A DNA stretch of 64,000 bases. Source: Kosakonia sp. BYX6 (lineage in GTDB: Bacteria; Pseudomonadota; Gammaproteobacteria; Enterobacterales; Enterobacteriaceae). How positions within the stretch are numbered: the first letter of the stretch is position 1; the number at the start of each line of letters is the position of its first letter. The notes beneath the pieces are model-generated. The model ran no database searches. It had not been told where the DNA came from and worked only from the letters and a program-made list of their open reading frames with translations. A program made the translations under genes and the position numbers. Below are positions 1-12,656 of the stretch, in pieces. The stretch lies in NCBI RefSeq assembly GCF_038449125.1, contig NZ_CP151800.1, positions 158,406 through 222,405 on the forward strand. Direction: 5' to 3'.

Positions 1-1138
1 GCGGCAAGCGTTTATCGCCATCCTGCCAGAAAAGATGCAGTGCGTTGCTGTCGCTATTGAAGCCTTGATTGGATTGCGAGACATCATTGGCGCAAATCAA
101 ATCGAGGTTTTTGCGGGCGCGTTTCTGCCGGGCATATTCTTCCACATTATTTGTTTCGGCGGCAAACCCAACAACATAAGGGCGATTTTCTGAAAGTGCG
201 GCTACGCCCGCCACGATATCTGGGTTTTTCACCATTTTTATCGTAATTTCATCGCCTTGCTTTTTAATTTTTTCATCAGCGATGTGGCTGGCGCGGTAAT
301 CCGCTACCGCTGCACAGCCAATAAAAATGTGCTGTTGCCGAGCACCATTTTTTACGGCGGCTTCCATTTCCAGCGCGGTGGTCACATTCACACGCTGAAC
401 AAATGCGGGTGTTGGCAGCGACACCGGGCCAGAAACCAATGTGACATTCGCCCCGCGTTTAGCGGCGGCGGCGGCAATGGCGAAGCCCATCTTACCGGAA
501 CTGAGATTGGTGATGTAACGCACCGGATCCAACGGCTCGCGGGTTGGACCGGCGGTAATCATGATGTTCAGATGTTGCAGATCTTTGACAGGCGAGAAAT
601 GCGCGGCAGCCATATCGACAATGGTCAGCGGATCCAACATACGCCCTGGACCAATATCGCCACAGGCCTGGCTGCCGCTGTCCGGCCCCCATAACAACAG
701 GCCACGCGAAGCCAGCACCTGCAAATTATGCTGTGTGGCGACGGCACGATACATTTGTTGGTTCATCGCTGGAACCACCGCGACAGGCGCTGGGGTGGCG
801 AGGCAAATCGTGGAAACCAAATCGTTGGCCATCCCGGCGGCGACACGGGCAATTAAATCGGCAGTGGCAGGTGCCAGAATCACCAAATCGGCCCATTTAC
901 CGAGTTCGATATGGCCCATTGCCGCTTCGGCTGCGGGGTCCAGCAGGCTGTCGGAAACCGGATAGCCCGAAACGGCTTGCAGGCTCATCGGCGTGATAAA
1001 GGCTTTGGCGGCCTCGGTCATTACCACGCGGACTTCCGCTCCGCGATCGCGCAGGCGACGTACCAGCTCAGGTGCTTTATAAGCTGCAATGCCGCCGCTT
1101 ACGCCGAGGACAATTTTTTTACCCGCCAGACTGATCAT
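1..1138 (-). CDS. coaBC: CoaBC, bifunctional phosphopantothenoylcysteine decarboxylase/synthetase (3' end outside window)
   Basis: Makes 4'-phosphopantetheine in coenzyme A synthesis: the C-terminal CoaB half joins cysteine to phosphopantothenate using CTP, and the N-terminal CoaC half (an FMN flavoprotein) decarboxylates the product. Translation from the ATG at 1138 begins [21 protein letters not shown], the flavoprotein start of the family. An N-P-containing segment of the CoaC domain ([10 protein letters not shown]) and the [18 protein letters not shown] entry to CoaB are readable. About 379 codons are present in one open frame; the E. coli protein has roughly 406 residues, so about 27 C-terminal codons lie before position 1. 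It diverges from radC, the usual enterobacterial arrangement. Identity is certain and only the end is missing. Confidence 0.95.
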   Translation of the reverse strand, partial: MISLAGKKIVLGVSGGIAAYKAPELVRRLRDRGAEVRVVMTEAAKAFITPMSLQAVSGYPVSDSLLDPAAEAAMGHIELGKWADLVILAPATADLIARVAAGMANDLVSTICLATPAPVAVVPAMNQQMYRAVATQHNLQVLASRGLLLWGPDSGSQACGDIGPGRMLDPLTIVDMAAAHFSPVKDLQHLNIMITAGPTREPLDPVRYITNLSSGKMGFAIAAAAAKRGANVTLVSGPVSLPTPAFVQRVNVTTALEMEAAVKNGARQQHIFIGCAAVADYRASHIADEKIKKQGDEITIKMVKNPDIVAGVAALSENRPYVVGFAAETNNVEEYARQKRARKNLDLICANDVSQSNQGFNSDSNALHLFWQDGDKRLP

Positions 1139-1309
1139 GATTCTTTCCTGTTGGATTTCACCAGAAGTTGGGCATTTTATCACAATCCTGATGTTGTCGT
1201 GCTTTTGCCCGTGAAGCACTTTGCGAGGCATTACGCAGAGATAAGAATTCGCTGTCGAAGGGGAGAAGTGGAGTGTGGCAGCATTTAGGCGAGACAGGGA
1301 GGAATGGAC

Positions 1310-1981
1310 ATGGACATTGTTTTTATACCCCAGAAACCGCGCGAAAAGATGCTGAAATTAGGCATTGAGTCCCTTACCGACGTGGAACTATTGGCGCTGT
1401 TTTTGCGCACCGGGACACAGGGGAAAAGTGTGCTCACCGTGGCGCGTGAAATGCTGAAACACTTCGGTTCGCTGTATACATTACTCTCTGCCGATTTTGA
1501 GGACTTTAAAGATATTCCCGGTATCGGCATCGCCAAATATGCGCAGCTAAGGGGCATCGGCGAACTGGCTCGACGTTCTTACAACGCGCGTATCGTCGTG
1601 GAAGAAAGCCCGCTGCTCAGTCCTGAACTCGCCAGGGAGTTTTTGCAAAGCCAGCTGTCGAGTGAAGAGCGCGAGATCTTTATGATAATCCTGATGGATA
1701 ACCAGAACCGGATCATCAAGCACTGCCGGCTCTTTAGCGGCACTATCAATCATGTGGAAGTGCATCCGCGAGAAATTTTGCGTGAAGCGTTAAAAGTGAA
1801 TGCAGCCGCCGTGATCCTCGCGCATAATCACCCTTCGGGTAACGCTGAGCCGAGTAAAGCGGATAAATTAATCACCGAACGGGTGGTGAAATGCTGCCAG
1901 TTCATGGACATTCGGGTCCTTGATCATCTGGTTATTGGCCACGGAGAGTACGTTTCTTTTGCAGAACGTGGTTGGATTTAG
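1310..1981 (+). CDS. radC: RadC family JAB1/MPN-domain protein
   Basis: A member of the RadC (YicR) family; the old DNA-repair role is not well supported and its biochemical job is unsettled. A helix-hairpin-helix-like stretch ([19 protein letters not shown]) lies in the first 90 residues. The C-terminal half carries the JAMM metal-binding signature HNHPSG followed by an Asp 11 residues after the second His. The frame extends to an ATG at 1304, but the Shine-Dalgarno AGGGAGG (1296-1302) abuts that codon. The second ATG at 1310 is 7 bases from it and gives 223 residues, close to the 222 of E. coli. It sits between coaBC (divergent) and rpmB, as in E. coli. Confidence 0.93.
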   Translation: MDIVFIPQKPREKMLKLGIESLTDVELLALFLRTGTQGKSVLTVAREMLKHFGSLYTLLSADFEDFKDIPGIGIAKYAQLRGIGELARRSYNARIVVEESPLLSPELAREFLQSQLSSEEREIFMIILMDNQNRIIKHCRLFSGTINHVEVHPREILREALKVNAAAVILAHNHPSGNAEPSKADKLITERVVKCCQFMDIRVLDHLVIGHGEYVSFAERGWI

Positions 1982-2023
1982 ACCACTTTGCGCGATCCAT
2001 CGGGATCTTTGTCTGTTCGGGAC

Positions 2024-2052
2024 TTGAGCACACCGCCGACTCAGCGTATACT
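2024..2052 (+). promoter_or_regulatory. Sigma-70 promoter of rpmB-rpmG
   Basis: TTGAGC (2024-2029) and TATACT (2047-2052) are separated by exactly 17 bases, about 145 bases before the rpmB start. This is a near-consensus pair suited to a strongly expressed ribosomal protein unit. The spacer is GC-rich and no other good match lies nearer. Confidence 0.8.
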
Positions 2053-2176
2053 ACGCCACCTTTGAGAATCTCGGGTTTGGCATTTGGGCCTGGCAATCGA
2101 GTGTTCACATAGAACTGCGATGACCGGGCTGTAAAGCCTGACGAGGCGCCGATACCCCATACGAAGCTCGAGCTAA

Positions 2177-2434
<258 letters not shown>

Positions 2435-2451
2435 GTACTTAAAGGATATAA

Positions 2452-2622
<171 letters not shown>

Positions 2623-2639
2623 TTTTAGTTTTCTTGAAC

Positions 2640-2668
2640 AAAAACCCCGCATTGTCGGGGTTTTTGCA
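2640..2668 (+). terminator. Rho-independent terminator after rpmG
   Basis: The stem AAACCCCG / CGGGGTTT with a short CATTGT loop is followed by a T run. It lies 18 bases after the rpmG stop and 35 bases before mutM, so it probably ends most rpmBG transcripts while letting some reach mutM. Confidence 0.85.
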
Positions 2669-2700
2669 TTTCTGATAACCCGCAAAAAGCCGGAGACGAG

Positions 2701-3510
2701 ATGCCTGAGTTACCTGAAGTCGAAACCAGCCGCAGAGGCATTGAACCGCATCTGGTCGGCGAAACCATTCTTCACGCGGTAGTACGCAACGGACGATTAC
2801 GCTGGCCTGTTTCCGAAGAAATCCACAGCCTGAGTGATAAACCCGTGCTCAGTGTTCAGCGCCGAGCTAAATACCTGCTGTTGGAACTGCCTGATGGTTG
2901 GATCATCATTCATCTGGGAATGTCTGGTAGCCTGCGTATTCTTCCCCATGAGCTGCCGCCTGAAAAACATGATCACGTTGACCTGGTGATGAGCAACGGC
3001 AAAGTGTTGCGCTACACCGATCCCCGCCGTTTTGGCGCGTGGCTATGGACTAAAGAGCTGGAAGGTCACAATGTGCTGGCACATCTTGGCCCGGAACCGC
3101 TAAGCGACGCCTTTGACGCAGACTATCTTCAGCAAAAATGTGCGAAGAAAAAAACCGCCATTAAACCCTGGCTGATGGATAACAAGCTGGTGGTCGGTGT
3201 GGGAAATATTTACGCCAGCGAATCGCTGTTCGCTGCCGGGATCCATCCCGATCGGCTGGCTTCATCGCTTTCACAACAGGAGTGTGAAATTCTGGTGCGT
3301 GTTATTAAAGCGGTGTTGTTGCGGTCTATTGAGCAGGGCGGAACAACGTTAAAAGATTTTCTGCAAAGCGACGGGAAGCCGGGATATTTCGCGCAGGAGC
3401 TACAGGTGTATGGGCGGGAAGGGGAACCTTGTCGCGTATGCGGTACGCCGATTATTGCAGCGAAACACGCGCAGCGTTCAACGTTTTACTGCCGGCATTG
3501 CCAAAAGTAA
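2701..3510 (+). CDS. mutM: Formamidopyrimidine-DNA glycosylase (Fpg)
   Basis: Excises 8-oxoguanine and formamidopyrimidines opposite C and nicks the abasic site. The catalytic N-terminal MPELPEVET (Pro2 as Schiff-base nucleophile, Glu3) is present. The C-terminal zinc finger is present as CRVCG...YCRHC in the last 30 residues. At 269 residues it equals the usual length. It is downstream of rpmBG beyond a terminator and convergent with coaD, from which a REP-like palindrome separates it. Confidence 0.97.
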   Translation: MPELPEVETSRRGIEPHLVGETILHAVVRNGRLRWPVSEEIHSLSDKPVLSVQRRAKYLLLELPDGWIIIHLGMSGSLRILPHELPPEKHDHVDLVMSNGKVLRYTDPRRFGAWLWTKELEGHNVLAHLGPEPLSDAFDADYLQQKCAKKKTAIKPWLMDNKLVVGVGNIYASESLFAAGIHPDRLASSLSQQECEILVRVIKAVLLRSIEQGGTTLKDFLQSDGKPGYFAQELQVYGREGEPCRVCGTPIIAAKHAQRSTFYCRHCQK

Positions 3511-3511
3511 G

Positions 3512-3545
3512 TGTGGCCGGAAAAGGCGAAGCCGCCATCCGGCAC
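3512..3545. repeat. REP-like palindromic unit between mutM and coaD
   Basis: On the minus strand the stretch reads GCCGGATGGCGGCTTCGCC followed by TTTTCCGGCC, the layout of an enterobacterial repetitive extragenic palindrome: GCCGGATGGCGG arm, TTCG-type loop and complementary arm. It lies between the convergent stops of mutM and coaD, where REP elements usually sit and can stabilise mRNA 3' ends. Only this single good copy was recognised here. Confidence 0.7.
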
Positions 3546-3550
3546 TAAAA

Positions 3551-5316
<1,766 letters not shown>

Positions 5317-5588
5317 AGTACTTTGCTGGCTTAGGAATGTGCTGGGGATTTTAAGTATTTAGCACAGCCATTGCTATTACTTTTGCCGAAATCAGCTAAA
5401 TTCGCCCCTTATCGCGCCAATAATATCGGGCAACTATGTTTTTTTGCATTCTTAGCCATTTTATTGATGATTCAAGATTGGCCGGATTCTGATTTTTGCA
5501 AAAGGGCATGTTTATATGATTTTGATATTTAATGGTTTTATGATCAATTTACCGAAAAGTGCTTGATGTCGGATTGGCGAGCAAGAAG

Positions 5589-5597
5589 TGGTACAAT
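5589..5597 (+). promoter_or_regulatory. Extended -10 promoter of the waaQ operon
   Basis: TGGTACAAT is an extended -10 (TGn TACAAT at 5592-5597) about 107 bases before the GTG start of waaQ and just ahead of the JUMPStart. No good -35 stands 17 bases upstream, as expected when an extended -10 is used. Distance and position fit the long leader known for this operon in E. coli. The AT-rich bases between the waaA start and this element hold no gene. Confidence 0.55.
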
Positions 5598-5621
5598 GAA
5601 GGATCTATAAGTGCGCAGTAT

Positions 5622-5661
5622 CAGTGTTCAGGTAGCTGTCGAGCCTGGGGCGGTAGCGTGC
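5622..5661 (+). promoter_or_regulatory. JUMPStart/ops element (RfaH recruitment) in the waaQ leader
   Basis: The stretch matches the roughly 40-base JUMPStart consensus. It begins CAGTGTTCAGGTAGCTGTC and ends with the ops core GGCGGTAGCGTG (5649-5660). In E. coli and Salmonella the transcribed ops pauses RNA polymerase and recruits RfaH, which suppresses termination across long LPS, capsule and toxin operons. The E. coli waaQ leader region is also described as the source of the RfaH-interacting RNA RirA. The element lies between the extended -10 and the waaQ start, so it is in the 5' untranslated RNA. Confidence 0.9.
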
Positions 5662-5703
5662 CTGTCGTTTTTTTCCGGATATCACCACCAAAAAGAGCCG
5701 ATT

Positions 5704-6774
5704 GTGGAAAAGCCATTTAACCGAATTTTGGTCATTAAAATGCGTTTTCACGGAGACATGCTGTTGACCACGCCGGTCATTAGCACGTTGAAACGTAATT
5801 ATCCTGACGCGAGCATCGATATGCTGCTGTACAAAGACACGATGCCGATCTTATCTGAGAATCCCGAAATTCATGCTCTTTATGGAGTGAGTAATAAAGG
5901 GGCATCGTTGAAGGAAAAAATACAAAATTTCCTCAGTTTGGTTAAGCAGTTACGCAAGAATAATTACGATCTGATTGTCAATCTGACGGATCAACACATC
6001 GTGGCGCTATTGGTAAGATGCCTGGCGGCGAAAGTGAAAATCTCACAGGATTACGCCCATCGCCAATCATCATTCTGGAAAAAAAGTTTCACGCATTTGG
6101 CTCCCTTTGCGGGCGAACACGCCGTGGAGCGAAATTTATCGACGCTTCTTCCGCTGGGTATTACGGATTTTTGCCGCGATACCACAATGAGTTACGCCCC
6201 TGAACATTGGCATCATATGCGAAGCGCATTGGATAAATTAGGTGTCGGAGAGCATTACGTCGTGATCCAACCGACAGCCCGACAACTTTTTAAATGCTGG
6301 GATAATGACAAATTTTCCCAAGTTATCGATGCGTTGCAATCCCGTGGCTATCAAGTTGTTTTGACATCCGGCCCGGGCGCTGACGACCTGGCTTGTGTCG
6401 AAGAGATTGCGAACGGGTGTAAACAAAAACCGATTACTGGTCTGGCTGGCAAAACGCGTTTTCCGGAACTTGGTGCTCTGATTGACCATGCCGCACTGTT
6501 TATTGGCGTCGATTCGGCTCCCGGACATATTGCTGCCGCGGTGAAAACACCGATCATTTGCCTGTTTGGCGCGACCGACCATGTGTTCTGGCGACCCTGG
6601 AGCGACAACTTTATCCAGTTCTGGGCAGGAAATTATCAGCCGATGCCTACACGACGTGAACTGGACAGGAACGAGAAATACCTGTCCGTGATCCCAGCCG
6701 AAGACGTCATCGCGGCAACGGAAAAAATGCTGCCGCAAACTTGGTCCGCGCCGGCTGTGGGTGTCTCATCATGA
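5704..6774 (+). CDS. waaQ: LPS core heptosyltransferase III
   Basis: GT9 enzyme adding the branch heptose (HepIII) to HepII of the inner core. The body matches E. coli WaaQ closely, for example the ILVIKMRFHGDMLLTTPVIS start region and VDSAPGHIAAAV near residue 270. The frame is open further upstream to a GTG at 5611, but that would place the JUMPStart inside the protein. The GTG at 5704 (VEKPFNRILVIKMRF) lines up with the known start, so 356 residues are called. It is first in the waaQGPBOJYZU operon and its stop overlaps the waaG start (ATGA). Confidence 0.95.
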   Translation: MEKPFNRILVIKMRFHGDMLLTTPVISTLKRNYPDASIDMLLYKDTMPILSENPEIHALYGVSNKGASLKEKIQNFLSLVKQLRKNNYDLIVNLTDQHIVALLVRCLAAKVKISQDYAHRQSSFWKKSFTHLAPFAGEHAVERNLSTLLPLGITDFCRDTTMSYAPEHWHHMRSALDKLGVGEHYVVIQPTARQLFKCWDNDKFSQVIDALQSRGYQVVLTSGPGADDLACVEEIANGCKQKPITGLAGKTRFPELGALIDHAALFIGVDSAPGHIAAAVKTPIICLFGATDHVFWRPWSDNFIQFWAGNYQPMPTRRELDRNEKYLSVIPAEDVIAATEKMLPQTWSAPAVGVSS

Positions 6775-7895
6775 TCGTTGCATTCTGCTTGTACAAATAT
6801 TTCCCGTTCGGCGGCCTGCAACGCGATTTTATGCGCATCGCGCAAACTGTGGCGGGGCGAGGCCATCATGTCCGCGTTTACACGCAATCCTGGGAAGGTG
6901 AAGAACCTGATAATTTCGAACTTATTCGTGTGCCGGTGAAATCGCATACTAACCACGGTCGTAATGCTGAATATTACACTTGGGTGCAAGCGCACTTGGC
7001 GCAACATCCGGCCGATCGGGTTGTTGGCTTCAATAAAATGCCGGGTCTGGATGTCTATTACGCGGCGGATGTGTGCTACGCCGAAAAAGTGGCTCAGGAA
7101 AAAGGTTTCTTCTATCGCCTGACGTCTCGTTACCGGCATTACGCTGCGTTTGAGCGCGCAACCTTTGAACAAGGGAAAACGACGCAGCTACTGATGTTGA
7201 CGGATAAGCAAATCGGCGACTTTCAAAAGCATTATCAAACCGAAGACGAACGATTCCATATATTGCCTCCTGGCATTTATCCCGACCGAAAATACAGCCA
7301 GAAAATACCTAACAGTCGGCAAATCTACCGCGAGAAAAACGGTGTCGCCGAACATCAGTATTGGCTGCTTCAGGTGGGTTCCGATTTCAGCCGCAAAGGT
7401 GTCGACAGGAGTATCGCTGCCGTTGCCGCGTTACCCGAAGCGATCAAGAAAAATACATTGCTGTTTGTCGTGGGTCAGGATAAACGGGGGCGTTTTGCTG
7501 CGCAGGCGGAAAAGCTGGGTATCAAGGATAACGTGCAATTCTTTTCCGGGCGCAATGATGTCTCGGAACTGATGGCCGGTGCAGATTTGCTGGTGCATCC
7601 TGCCTATCAGGAAGCGGCTGGCATTGTGTTACTCGAAGCGATAACGGCAGGTTTGCCGGTGCTTACCACTGCGGTTTGTGGTTATGCTCATTACATCGCG
7701 AAGGCGCAATGTGGTGTTGTCATTGATGAGCCTTATTCACAAAAAGCTTTTGATGATGCGCTCCGTGTTGCTTTGCAAAATAGTGCAGTACGAAACGGTT
7801 GGGCGGAACAAGCGCGACACTTCGCGGATACTCAGGATCTTTATAGTCTGCCGGAAAGAGCGGCGGATATTATTACGGGTGAAGTGCATGGTTGA
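6771..7895 (+). CDS. waaG: LPS core glucosyltransferase I
   Basis: GT4 (GT-B fold) enzyme that transfers the first glucose of the outer core from UDP-glucose to HepII. The start [20 protein letters not shown] and the C-terminal donor-binding motif [19 protein letters not shown] are those of WaaG. The 374-residue length equals E. coli. The start is the ATG overlapping the waaQ stop; an in-frame codon 30 bases upstream is inside waaQ and unlikely. The stop in turn overlaps the waaP start. Confidence 0.97.
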   Translation: MIVAFCLYKYFPFGGLQRDFMRIAQTVAGRGHHVRVYTQSWEGEEPDNFELIRVPVKSHTNHGRNAEYYTWVQAHLAQHPADRVVGFNKMPGLDVYYAADVCYAEKVAQEKGFFYRLTSRYRHYAAFERATFEQGKTTQLLMLTDKQIGDFQKHYQTEDERFHILPPGIYPDRKYSQKIPNSRQIYREKNGVAEHQYWLLQVGSDFSRKGVDRSIAAVAALPEAIKKNTLLFVVGQDKRGRFAAQAEKLGIKDNVQFFSGRNDVSELMAGADLLVHPAYQEAAGIVLLEAITAGLPVLTTAVCGYAHYIAKAQCGVVIDEPYSQKAFDDALRVALQNSAVRNGWAEQARHFADTQDLYSLPERAADIITGEVHG

Positions 7896-8685
7896 ATTGA
7901 AAGAGCCGCTGGCGACACTCTGGCGGGGAAAAGATGCGTTTGCTGAAGTCAAAAATTTGCAGGGAGAAGTTTTTCGCGAACTCGAAACGCGTCGCACCCT
8001 GCGTTTTGAACTCGCCGGGAAAAGCTATTTTCTGAAATGGCATCAGGGAACGGCATTAAAAGAGGTGGTCAAAAACCTGCTTTCGCTGCGTATGCCGGTG
8101 CTTGGCGCGGACCGGGAATGGAATGCCATTCACCGCTTGCATGATGTGGGCGTGGATACGATGCACGGCGTGGGGTTTGGTGAAAAGGGTGCGAATCCCA
8201 TCAATAAAACCTCCTTTATTATCACTGAAGATCTGACACCAACCATCAGTTTGGAAGATTACTGTGCCGACTGGCAGACAAACCCGCCAGAACCGCGAAC
8301 CAAACGCATGATTATCCGGCGCGTTGCCACCATGGTTCGAAAAATGCACCAGGCGGGCGTAAACCATCGCGACTGCTATATTTGTCATTTTCTGCTTCAT
8401 CTGCCGTTTAATGGCGATGAAAATGCGCTGAAAATATCAGTCATCGATCTTCACCGTGCCCAAATGCGCTCACATGTTCCGCAACGCTGGCGCGATAAGG
8501 ACTTGATCGGATTGTATTTTTCTTCTCTTAATATCGGCCTGACTCAGCGCGATATCTGGCGTTTTCTCACCGTCTACTTTGCCAAATCGCCACGAGAAAT
8601 CATGGCGCAAGAGGCCGGATTATTAGCTAAAACAAAAACAAAAGCGGAAAAGATTCGCGAGAGAACAGAACGTAAGTCTCTGTGA
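7888..8685 (+). CDS. waaP: LPS heptose I kinase
   Basis: Phosphorylates HepI of the inner core, a modification important for outer-membrane stability and resistance to hydrophobic compounds in Salmonella and E. coli. The kinase-like catalytic segment [13 protein letters not shown] and the metal-binding VIDLHRAQ are intact. The start MVELKEP at 7888 overlaps the waaG stop and gives 265 residues, the E. coli length; the longer open frame upstream belongs to the waaG region. In E. coli K-12 waaS follows; here waaB does. Confidence 0.96.
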   Translation: MVELKEPLATLWRGKDAFAEVKNLQGEVFRELETRRTLRFELAGKSYFLKWHQGTALKEVVKNLLSLRMPVLGADREWNAIHRLHDVGVDTMHGVGFGEKGANPINKTSFIITEDLTPTISLEDYCADWQTNPPEPRTKRMIIRRVATMVRKMHQAGVNHRDCYICHFLLHLPFNGDENALKISVIDLHRAQMRSHVPQRWRDKDLIGLYFSSLNIGLTQRDIWRFLTVYFAKSPREIMAQEAGLLAKTKTKAEKIRERTERKSL

Positions 8686-8705
8686 ACAGATAAAGTGACG
8701 ACTCA

Positions 8706-9794
8706 ATGAAAATTGCATTTGTTGGCGAGGCCGTGTCTGGCTTCGGCGGTATGGAAACCGTGATCAAGGCTGTGATCGATTCGTTTCAAAAGAGTGACCA
8801 TTTCGCAGAGTGCGAAATGTTCTTTTTCTGTCGTAATGACAAAATGGATAAAACTTGGCTGAAAGGAATCACTGCTTCTTACTCTTTTTCGAACTTCAAA
8901 ATCTCTTCAATACGGCGAGCGATGCATATTCGAAACCTCTCGCATTGGTTGAAAGAAATAAAGCCGGATGCTGTTATCTGCATTGATGCGCTTTCTTGTC
9001 TGCTGGCGAATAAAGCTCGCGTGAAGAGTAAACAGCCGTTTTCTTTATTTTCATGGCCACATTTTTCTTTGGATCACAAAAAACACGCTGATTGTGTTAT
9101 TTATGCCGATCATCATCTCGCTATTAGCTCCGGCATCAAAAAACAGATGCTGGATCGCGGTGTATCAGCGAACAATATCAGCGTTATTTATAATCCAGTT
9201 TCCCCTCAATCCGGCACGATACCTGCTCCAGATAATAACGAAACTGCGACGTTTTTATATGTAGGACGAATGAAGTTTGAAGGACAGAAAAGAGTAAAAG
9301 ATCTACTTGATGGCCTTTCACAAGTTAACGGAACCTGGCATTTACATGCTATTGGAGATGGTTCTGATTTTGAAAAATGTCGGGCATATGCACGTCAGCT
9401 GAAAATAGACCAACAAATCACCTGGCATGGCTGGCAAGCAAAGCCTTGGGATATTGTCCGGAATGAGATAAAAAAAGTTTCTGCTTTGCTGCTTACTTCG
9501 GCATTTGAAGGGTTTGGCATGGTGTTACTCGAAGCGATGGCTTGGGGAATACCTTGTATTAGTGCCCGATGTGTTGCGGGTCCGGAAGATATTATTCGTG
9601 ATGGGGTAAATGGTTACCTCTATCCTCCGGGAGATATGAGCAAATTTGTTGTGTTACTGCAGCGGGCAATTGATCAACGCGGTGTATTTGACCCAATCGG
9701 CGTGAAGCACTCAATAAATCAATTTTACAGTGACACGTATAATAGAAATATGCGAGAGGCTATCCTCTCCGCCATGAAACAGAGTGATAAATGA
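8706..9794 (+). CDS. waaB: LPS core 1,6-galactosyltransferase
   Basis: GT4-family transferase that adds the galactose side branch to the first outer-core glucose in E. coli K-12 and Salmonella. The start MKIAFVGEAVSGFGGMETVI and the block FFFCRNDKMDKTWLK are close to E. coli WaaB. The donor-site motif TSAFEGFGMVLLEAMAWGIPCIS lies near residue 275. Length is 362 residues. The stop overlaps the next start by 4 bases. From here AT content rises clearly compared with waaQGP. Confidence 0.92.
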   Translation: MKIAFVGEAVSGFGGMETVIKAVIDSFQKSDHFAECEMFFFCRNDKMDKTWLKGITASYSFSNFKISSIRRAMHIRNLSHWLKEIKPDAVICIDALSCLLANKARVKSKQPFSLFSWPHFSLDHKKHADCVIYADHHLAISSGIKKQMLDRGVSANNISVIYNPVSPQSGTIPAPDNNETATFLYVGRMKFEGQKRVKDLLDGLSQVNGTWHLHAIGDGSDFEKCRAYARQLKIDQQITWHGWQAKPWDIVRNEIKKVSALLLTSAFEGFGMVLLEAMAWGIPCISARCVAGPEDIIRDGVNGYLYPPGDMSKFVVLLQRAIDQRGVFDPIGVKHSINQFYSDTYNRNMREAILSAMKQSDK

Positions 9795-10807
9795 GCCAAA
9801 CTTATTTTGATGAGAAAGACGTCATCCTTTCGATTAAAGATTATAACTATCTTCCGGATACGAACGTCAAAGCCTTCAATATCGCTTATGGGATTGACAA
9901 GAATTTTCTCTATGGCTGTGGTATTTCAATCGCATCTATTCTGTTAACTAATGATGATAAGACATTAACATTCCATGTGTTTACAGATTTTATAACTGAA
10001 GCTGATAATAAAAAGTTTTCTGCGCTAGCAGAACAATACCAATCCAGAATTATTATCTATTTAGTTAACTGCGACAAATTGAAATCACTGCCCAGTACAA
10101 AAAACTGGACGTATGCAACTTATTTTCGCTTTATCATTGCTGATTATTTCGCAGATAAAACAGACCGCGTGCTTTATCTGGATGCCGATATTGCATGTAA
10201 AGGAAATATTCAAGAGTTGATTGACCTTGAGTTTTCCGATCAGCAAATTGCCGCGGTTGTGACAGAGGGCAATACTGAGTGGTGGAAAAAACGTTCGGTA
10301 AGCCTCGCTACGCCGGGGTTAATCGATGGTTATTTTAATGCAGGATTTCTACTTATTAATATTCCTTGCTGGACGGTAAATAATATCTCACGAAAAGCAA
10401 TCGAAATGTTACGAGATCCTGCTGTGGTAAGCAAAATAACGCATCTCGATCAGGATGTTCTAAATATGTTGTTGGTTGGGAACGCGTTATATATTGATAA
10501 GAAATTTAATACTCAATATAGCATCAATTATGAATTAAAAGTGAGCTCAACAAATCCGGTGAATGATAGTACAATTTTCATTCATTATATTGGGCCGACG
10601 AAGCCATGGCATCAATGGGCTAATTATTCTGTTTCTCAGAGTTTTCTCAAGGCAAAAAGTCATTCACCATGGAACAATGATAAATTGTTAGAACCAACGA
10701 ATGCAAATCAATATAGATACTGTGCGAAGCACATGCTGCATCAGAAGAAGTTTATTAAAGGAATAATTAGTTATCTTTTCTATTTTCAAAAGAAAATCAT
10801 AAACTAA
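9791..10807 (+). CDS. waaO: LPS core GT8 glycosyltransferase, WaaO/WaaI type
   Basis: GT8 retaining transferase that extends the outer core after the first glucose. The DxD metal/nucleotide-sugar motif is visible in [11 protein letters not shown] near residue 133, with [13 protein letters not shown] and [13 protein letters not shown] further on. It resembles E. coli WaaO (adds glucose) and Salmonella WaaI (adds galactose). The two differ in donor, and sequence reading cannot settle which sugar is used, so the symbol is provisional. It has 338 residues and starts within the waaB stop. Confidence 0.85.
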   Translation: MSQTYFDEKDVILSIKDYNYLPDTNVKAFNIAYGIDKNFLYGCGISIASILLTNDDKTLTFHVFTDFITEADNKKFSALAEQYQSRIIIYLVNCDKLKSLPSTKNWTYATYFRFIIADYFADKTDRVLYLDADIACKGNIQELIDLEFSDQQIAAVVTEGNTEWWKKRSVSLATPGLIDGYFNAGFLLINIPCWTVNNISRKAIEMLRDPAVVSKITHLDQDVLNMLLVGNALYIDKKFNTQYSINYELKVSSTNPVNDSTIFIHYIGPTKPWHQWANYSVSQSFLKAKSHSPWNNDKLLEPTNANQYRYCAKHMLHQKKFIKGIISYLFYFQKKIIN

Positions 10808-10827
10808 AAAAACAGATAGGTGATGCA

Positions 10828-11850
10828 GTGGACTCATTTCCCGAAATCAAAATTACAGAATTCAAAAGTTATGATCACAGCGATAAAGAAATTACCGATG
10901 CGCTAAACATCGCCTATGGAATTGACCGCAACTATCTTGATTGGGTTGGTGTCTCAATCACTTCGATTGTGATCAATAACGATATTAATATTGAGTATCG
11001 CATCATTTCTGATGAATACAATGAGTGCTTTCTTGAGCGAATAGCCATTCTGGCAAAAAGATATAGTATTAAAATCACACTCTACTTGATTAATGCCGAA
11101 TGTCTTAGTGATCTTCCCAGCACAAAAATATGGTCGCGGGCAATGTATTTTAGATTATTTGCCTTTGAACACTTTAGTAATAAACTCGATAAATTACTGT
11201 ACCTCGATGCAGATGTGTTCTGTAAGGGGAGGCTGGATGAGTTAGCCAATTGCGAACTGAATAATGTTGCTGCTGCCGTTGTGAGAGATGTTGACTCTAT
11301 GCAAAATAAAGCAGCGGAAAGGCTCAAGGATACGGGACTAAAAGATAAATACTTCAATTCCGGCGTTGTCTTTGCAAACCTTCAGGAGTGGGTGAAAAAC
11401 GATTTAACAAAACGTACATTCTCTATTCTCTTAAGCGAAGATAGTTACGGAGTAAGATATAAATATCCGGATCAAGATGTATTAAATATCTTGTTGAAAG
11501 ACAATGTTATTTTTATGCCTCGTAAATTCAACACCATTTATACTATCAAAAGTGAACTGAAAGATCGTACTCATCAGCAATATAAAAAAATTATTCTCGA
11601 TGAAACCGTATTAATACATTATACCGGCGCCACCAAACCTTGGCACAAATGGGCTACTTACCCGTCAACTATTTATTATCAAAAGGCTTTGGCTGCATCA
11701 CCCTGGAAGGATCAACCTCCCCGTGATGCAAGAACGTTTATTGAATTCAAAAAAAGGTATAAACATCTGCTAATTCAACATAATTACTGCGCAGGACTTG
11801 TAGCAGGTTTTCAATACCTTTTGAGAAAATATTCTATCTATCAAAAATAA
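10828..11850 (+). CDS. waaJ: LPS core GT8 1,2-glucosyltransferase
   Basis: Second GT8 enzyme of the operon, adding the next outer-core hexose (glucose in E. coli K-12 and Salmonella). [11 protein letters not shown] holds the DxD motif; [13 protein letters not shown] and [14 protein letters not shown] are typical. The GTG start at 10828 gives MDSFPEIKI, lining up with the E. coli WaaJ start, and AGGTGA lies a few bases upstream. It is 340 residues and shares about the same architecture as the preceding gene, so the pair is an old duplication in the family. Confidence 0.92.
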   Translation: MDSFPEIKITEFKSYDHSDKEITDALNIAYGIDRNYLDWVGVSITSIVINNDINIEYRIISDEYNECFLERIAILAKRYSIKITLYLINAECLSDLPSTKIWSRAMYFRLFAFEHFSNKLDKLLYLDADVFCKGRLDELANCELNNVAAAVVRDVDSMQNKAAERLKDTGLKDKYFNSGVVFANLQEWVKNDLTKRTFSILLSEDSYGVRYKYPDQDVLNILLKDNVIFMPRKFNTIYTIKSELKDRTHQQYKKIILDETVLIHYTGATKPWHKWATYPSTIYYQKALAASPWKDQPPRDARTFIEFKKRYKHLLIQHNYCAGLVAGFQYLLRKYSIYQK

Positions 11851-11868
11851 AAAACACTGGTTTATTTT

Positions 11869-12567
11869 ATGAGTGACAAATATAAAATTGGAGATTATAA
11901 CGTTTTCACTAAATCTAATGGTGAAAAATATCTGCAAATATTTAATGATTTCCTGACGTATAACATAAATGTCCTGAAAGTATTTCGCAGTATTGATGAT
12001 ACTAAAGTATTGTTGATTGATACACAGTATGGGAAATTTATATTAAAAGTGTTTTCGCCGAAAGAGAAAAAGATTGAGCGTTTTCTCAAATCTATTTTCA
12101 AAGGTGATTATTATGAGGCATTATTTCACCAAACTGAACGAATGAGAAAAAATGGTGTAGATACCATCAATGATTTCTACTTGCTTGCGGCAAAGAAAAC
12201 TTTTCGCTTTGCACATTCATATATCATGTTGATTGAATACATTAAGGGCGTTGAGCTTGCTGATTACGAAGTGATAGATGACGATTTGAAGAACAAGATT
12301 AAAGCATCAATATCTGAGCTACATCAGAATGGAATGGTCTCAGGCGATCCACATAAAGGAAACTTTATTATACAGAACGGCGAAGTTCGTATTATTGATT
12401 TATCAGGAAAATCGCCCTCCTTACTTAGAAAAGCAAAGGATCGCATTGATTTGGAACGTCACTACGGCATTGCTAATAATATTAAAGATATTGGCTATTA
12501 TCAGTTTATCTATAAGAAAAAATTTAGAAATTTTGTTCGAAAAGTTAAAGGAAAAGAAATCCGCTAG
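11869..12567 (+). CDS. waaY: LPS heptose II kinase
   Basis: Phosphorylates HepII of the inner core, acting after WaaP and WaaQ. It is a 232-residue kinase-like protein with the catalytic-loop segment GMVSGDPHKGNFII and a DFG-like IIDLSGK. Start and length agree with E. coli WaaY. Coding DNA is very AT-rich. The following 230 bases before waaZ hold no gene but a 12-bp hairpin. Confidence 0.92.
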   Translation: MSDKYKIGDYNVFTKSNGEKYLQIFNDFLTYNINVLKVFRSIDDTKVLLIDTQYGKFILKVFSPKEKKIERFLKSIFKGDYYEALFHQTERMRKNGVDTINDFYLLAAKKTFRFAHSYIMLIEYIKGVELADYEVIDDDLKNKIKASISELHQNGMVSGDPHKGNFIIQNGEVRIIDLSGKSPSLLRKAKDRIDLERHYGIANNIKDIGYYQFIYKKKFRNFVRKVKGKEIR

Positions 12568-12625
12568 CAATTACCACATTCTTGTATACATAGCTCCCTC
12601 CCTGGTTATATTATCTTTTTAGCCA

Positions 12626-12656
12626 TGACAAATTGCATCTTTCTGCAATTATGTCA
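12626..12656 (+). repeat. Hairpin between waaY and waaZ
   Basis: TGACA-AATTGCA and TGCAATT-A-TGTCA form a 12-bp stem with one bulged base and a 6-base loop (TCTTTC). No T run follows, so it is not a standard terminator. It lies in the only long gap (233 bases) inside the waaQ operon. Its role, whether processing site, pause or transcript protection, is unknown. Confidence 0.6.

Noticed and set aside
1304-1309. Upstream ATG for radC
   Set aside because: The Shine-Dalgarno touches this codon, leaving no spacing. The ATG at 1310 has a 7-base spacer and gives a protein of nearly the E. coli length.
5611-5703. N-terminal extension of waaQ by 31 codons
   Set aside because: It would translate the JUMPStart/ops leader. 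The GTG at 5704 lines up with the E. coli start.
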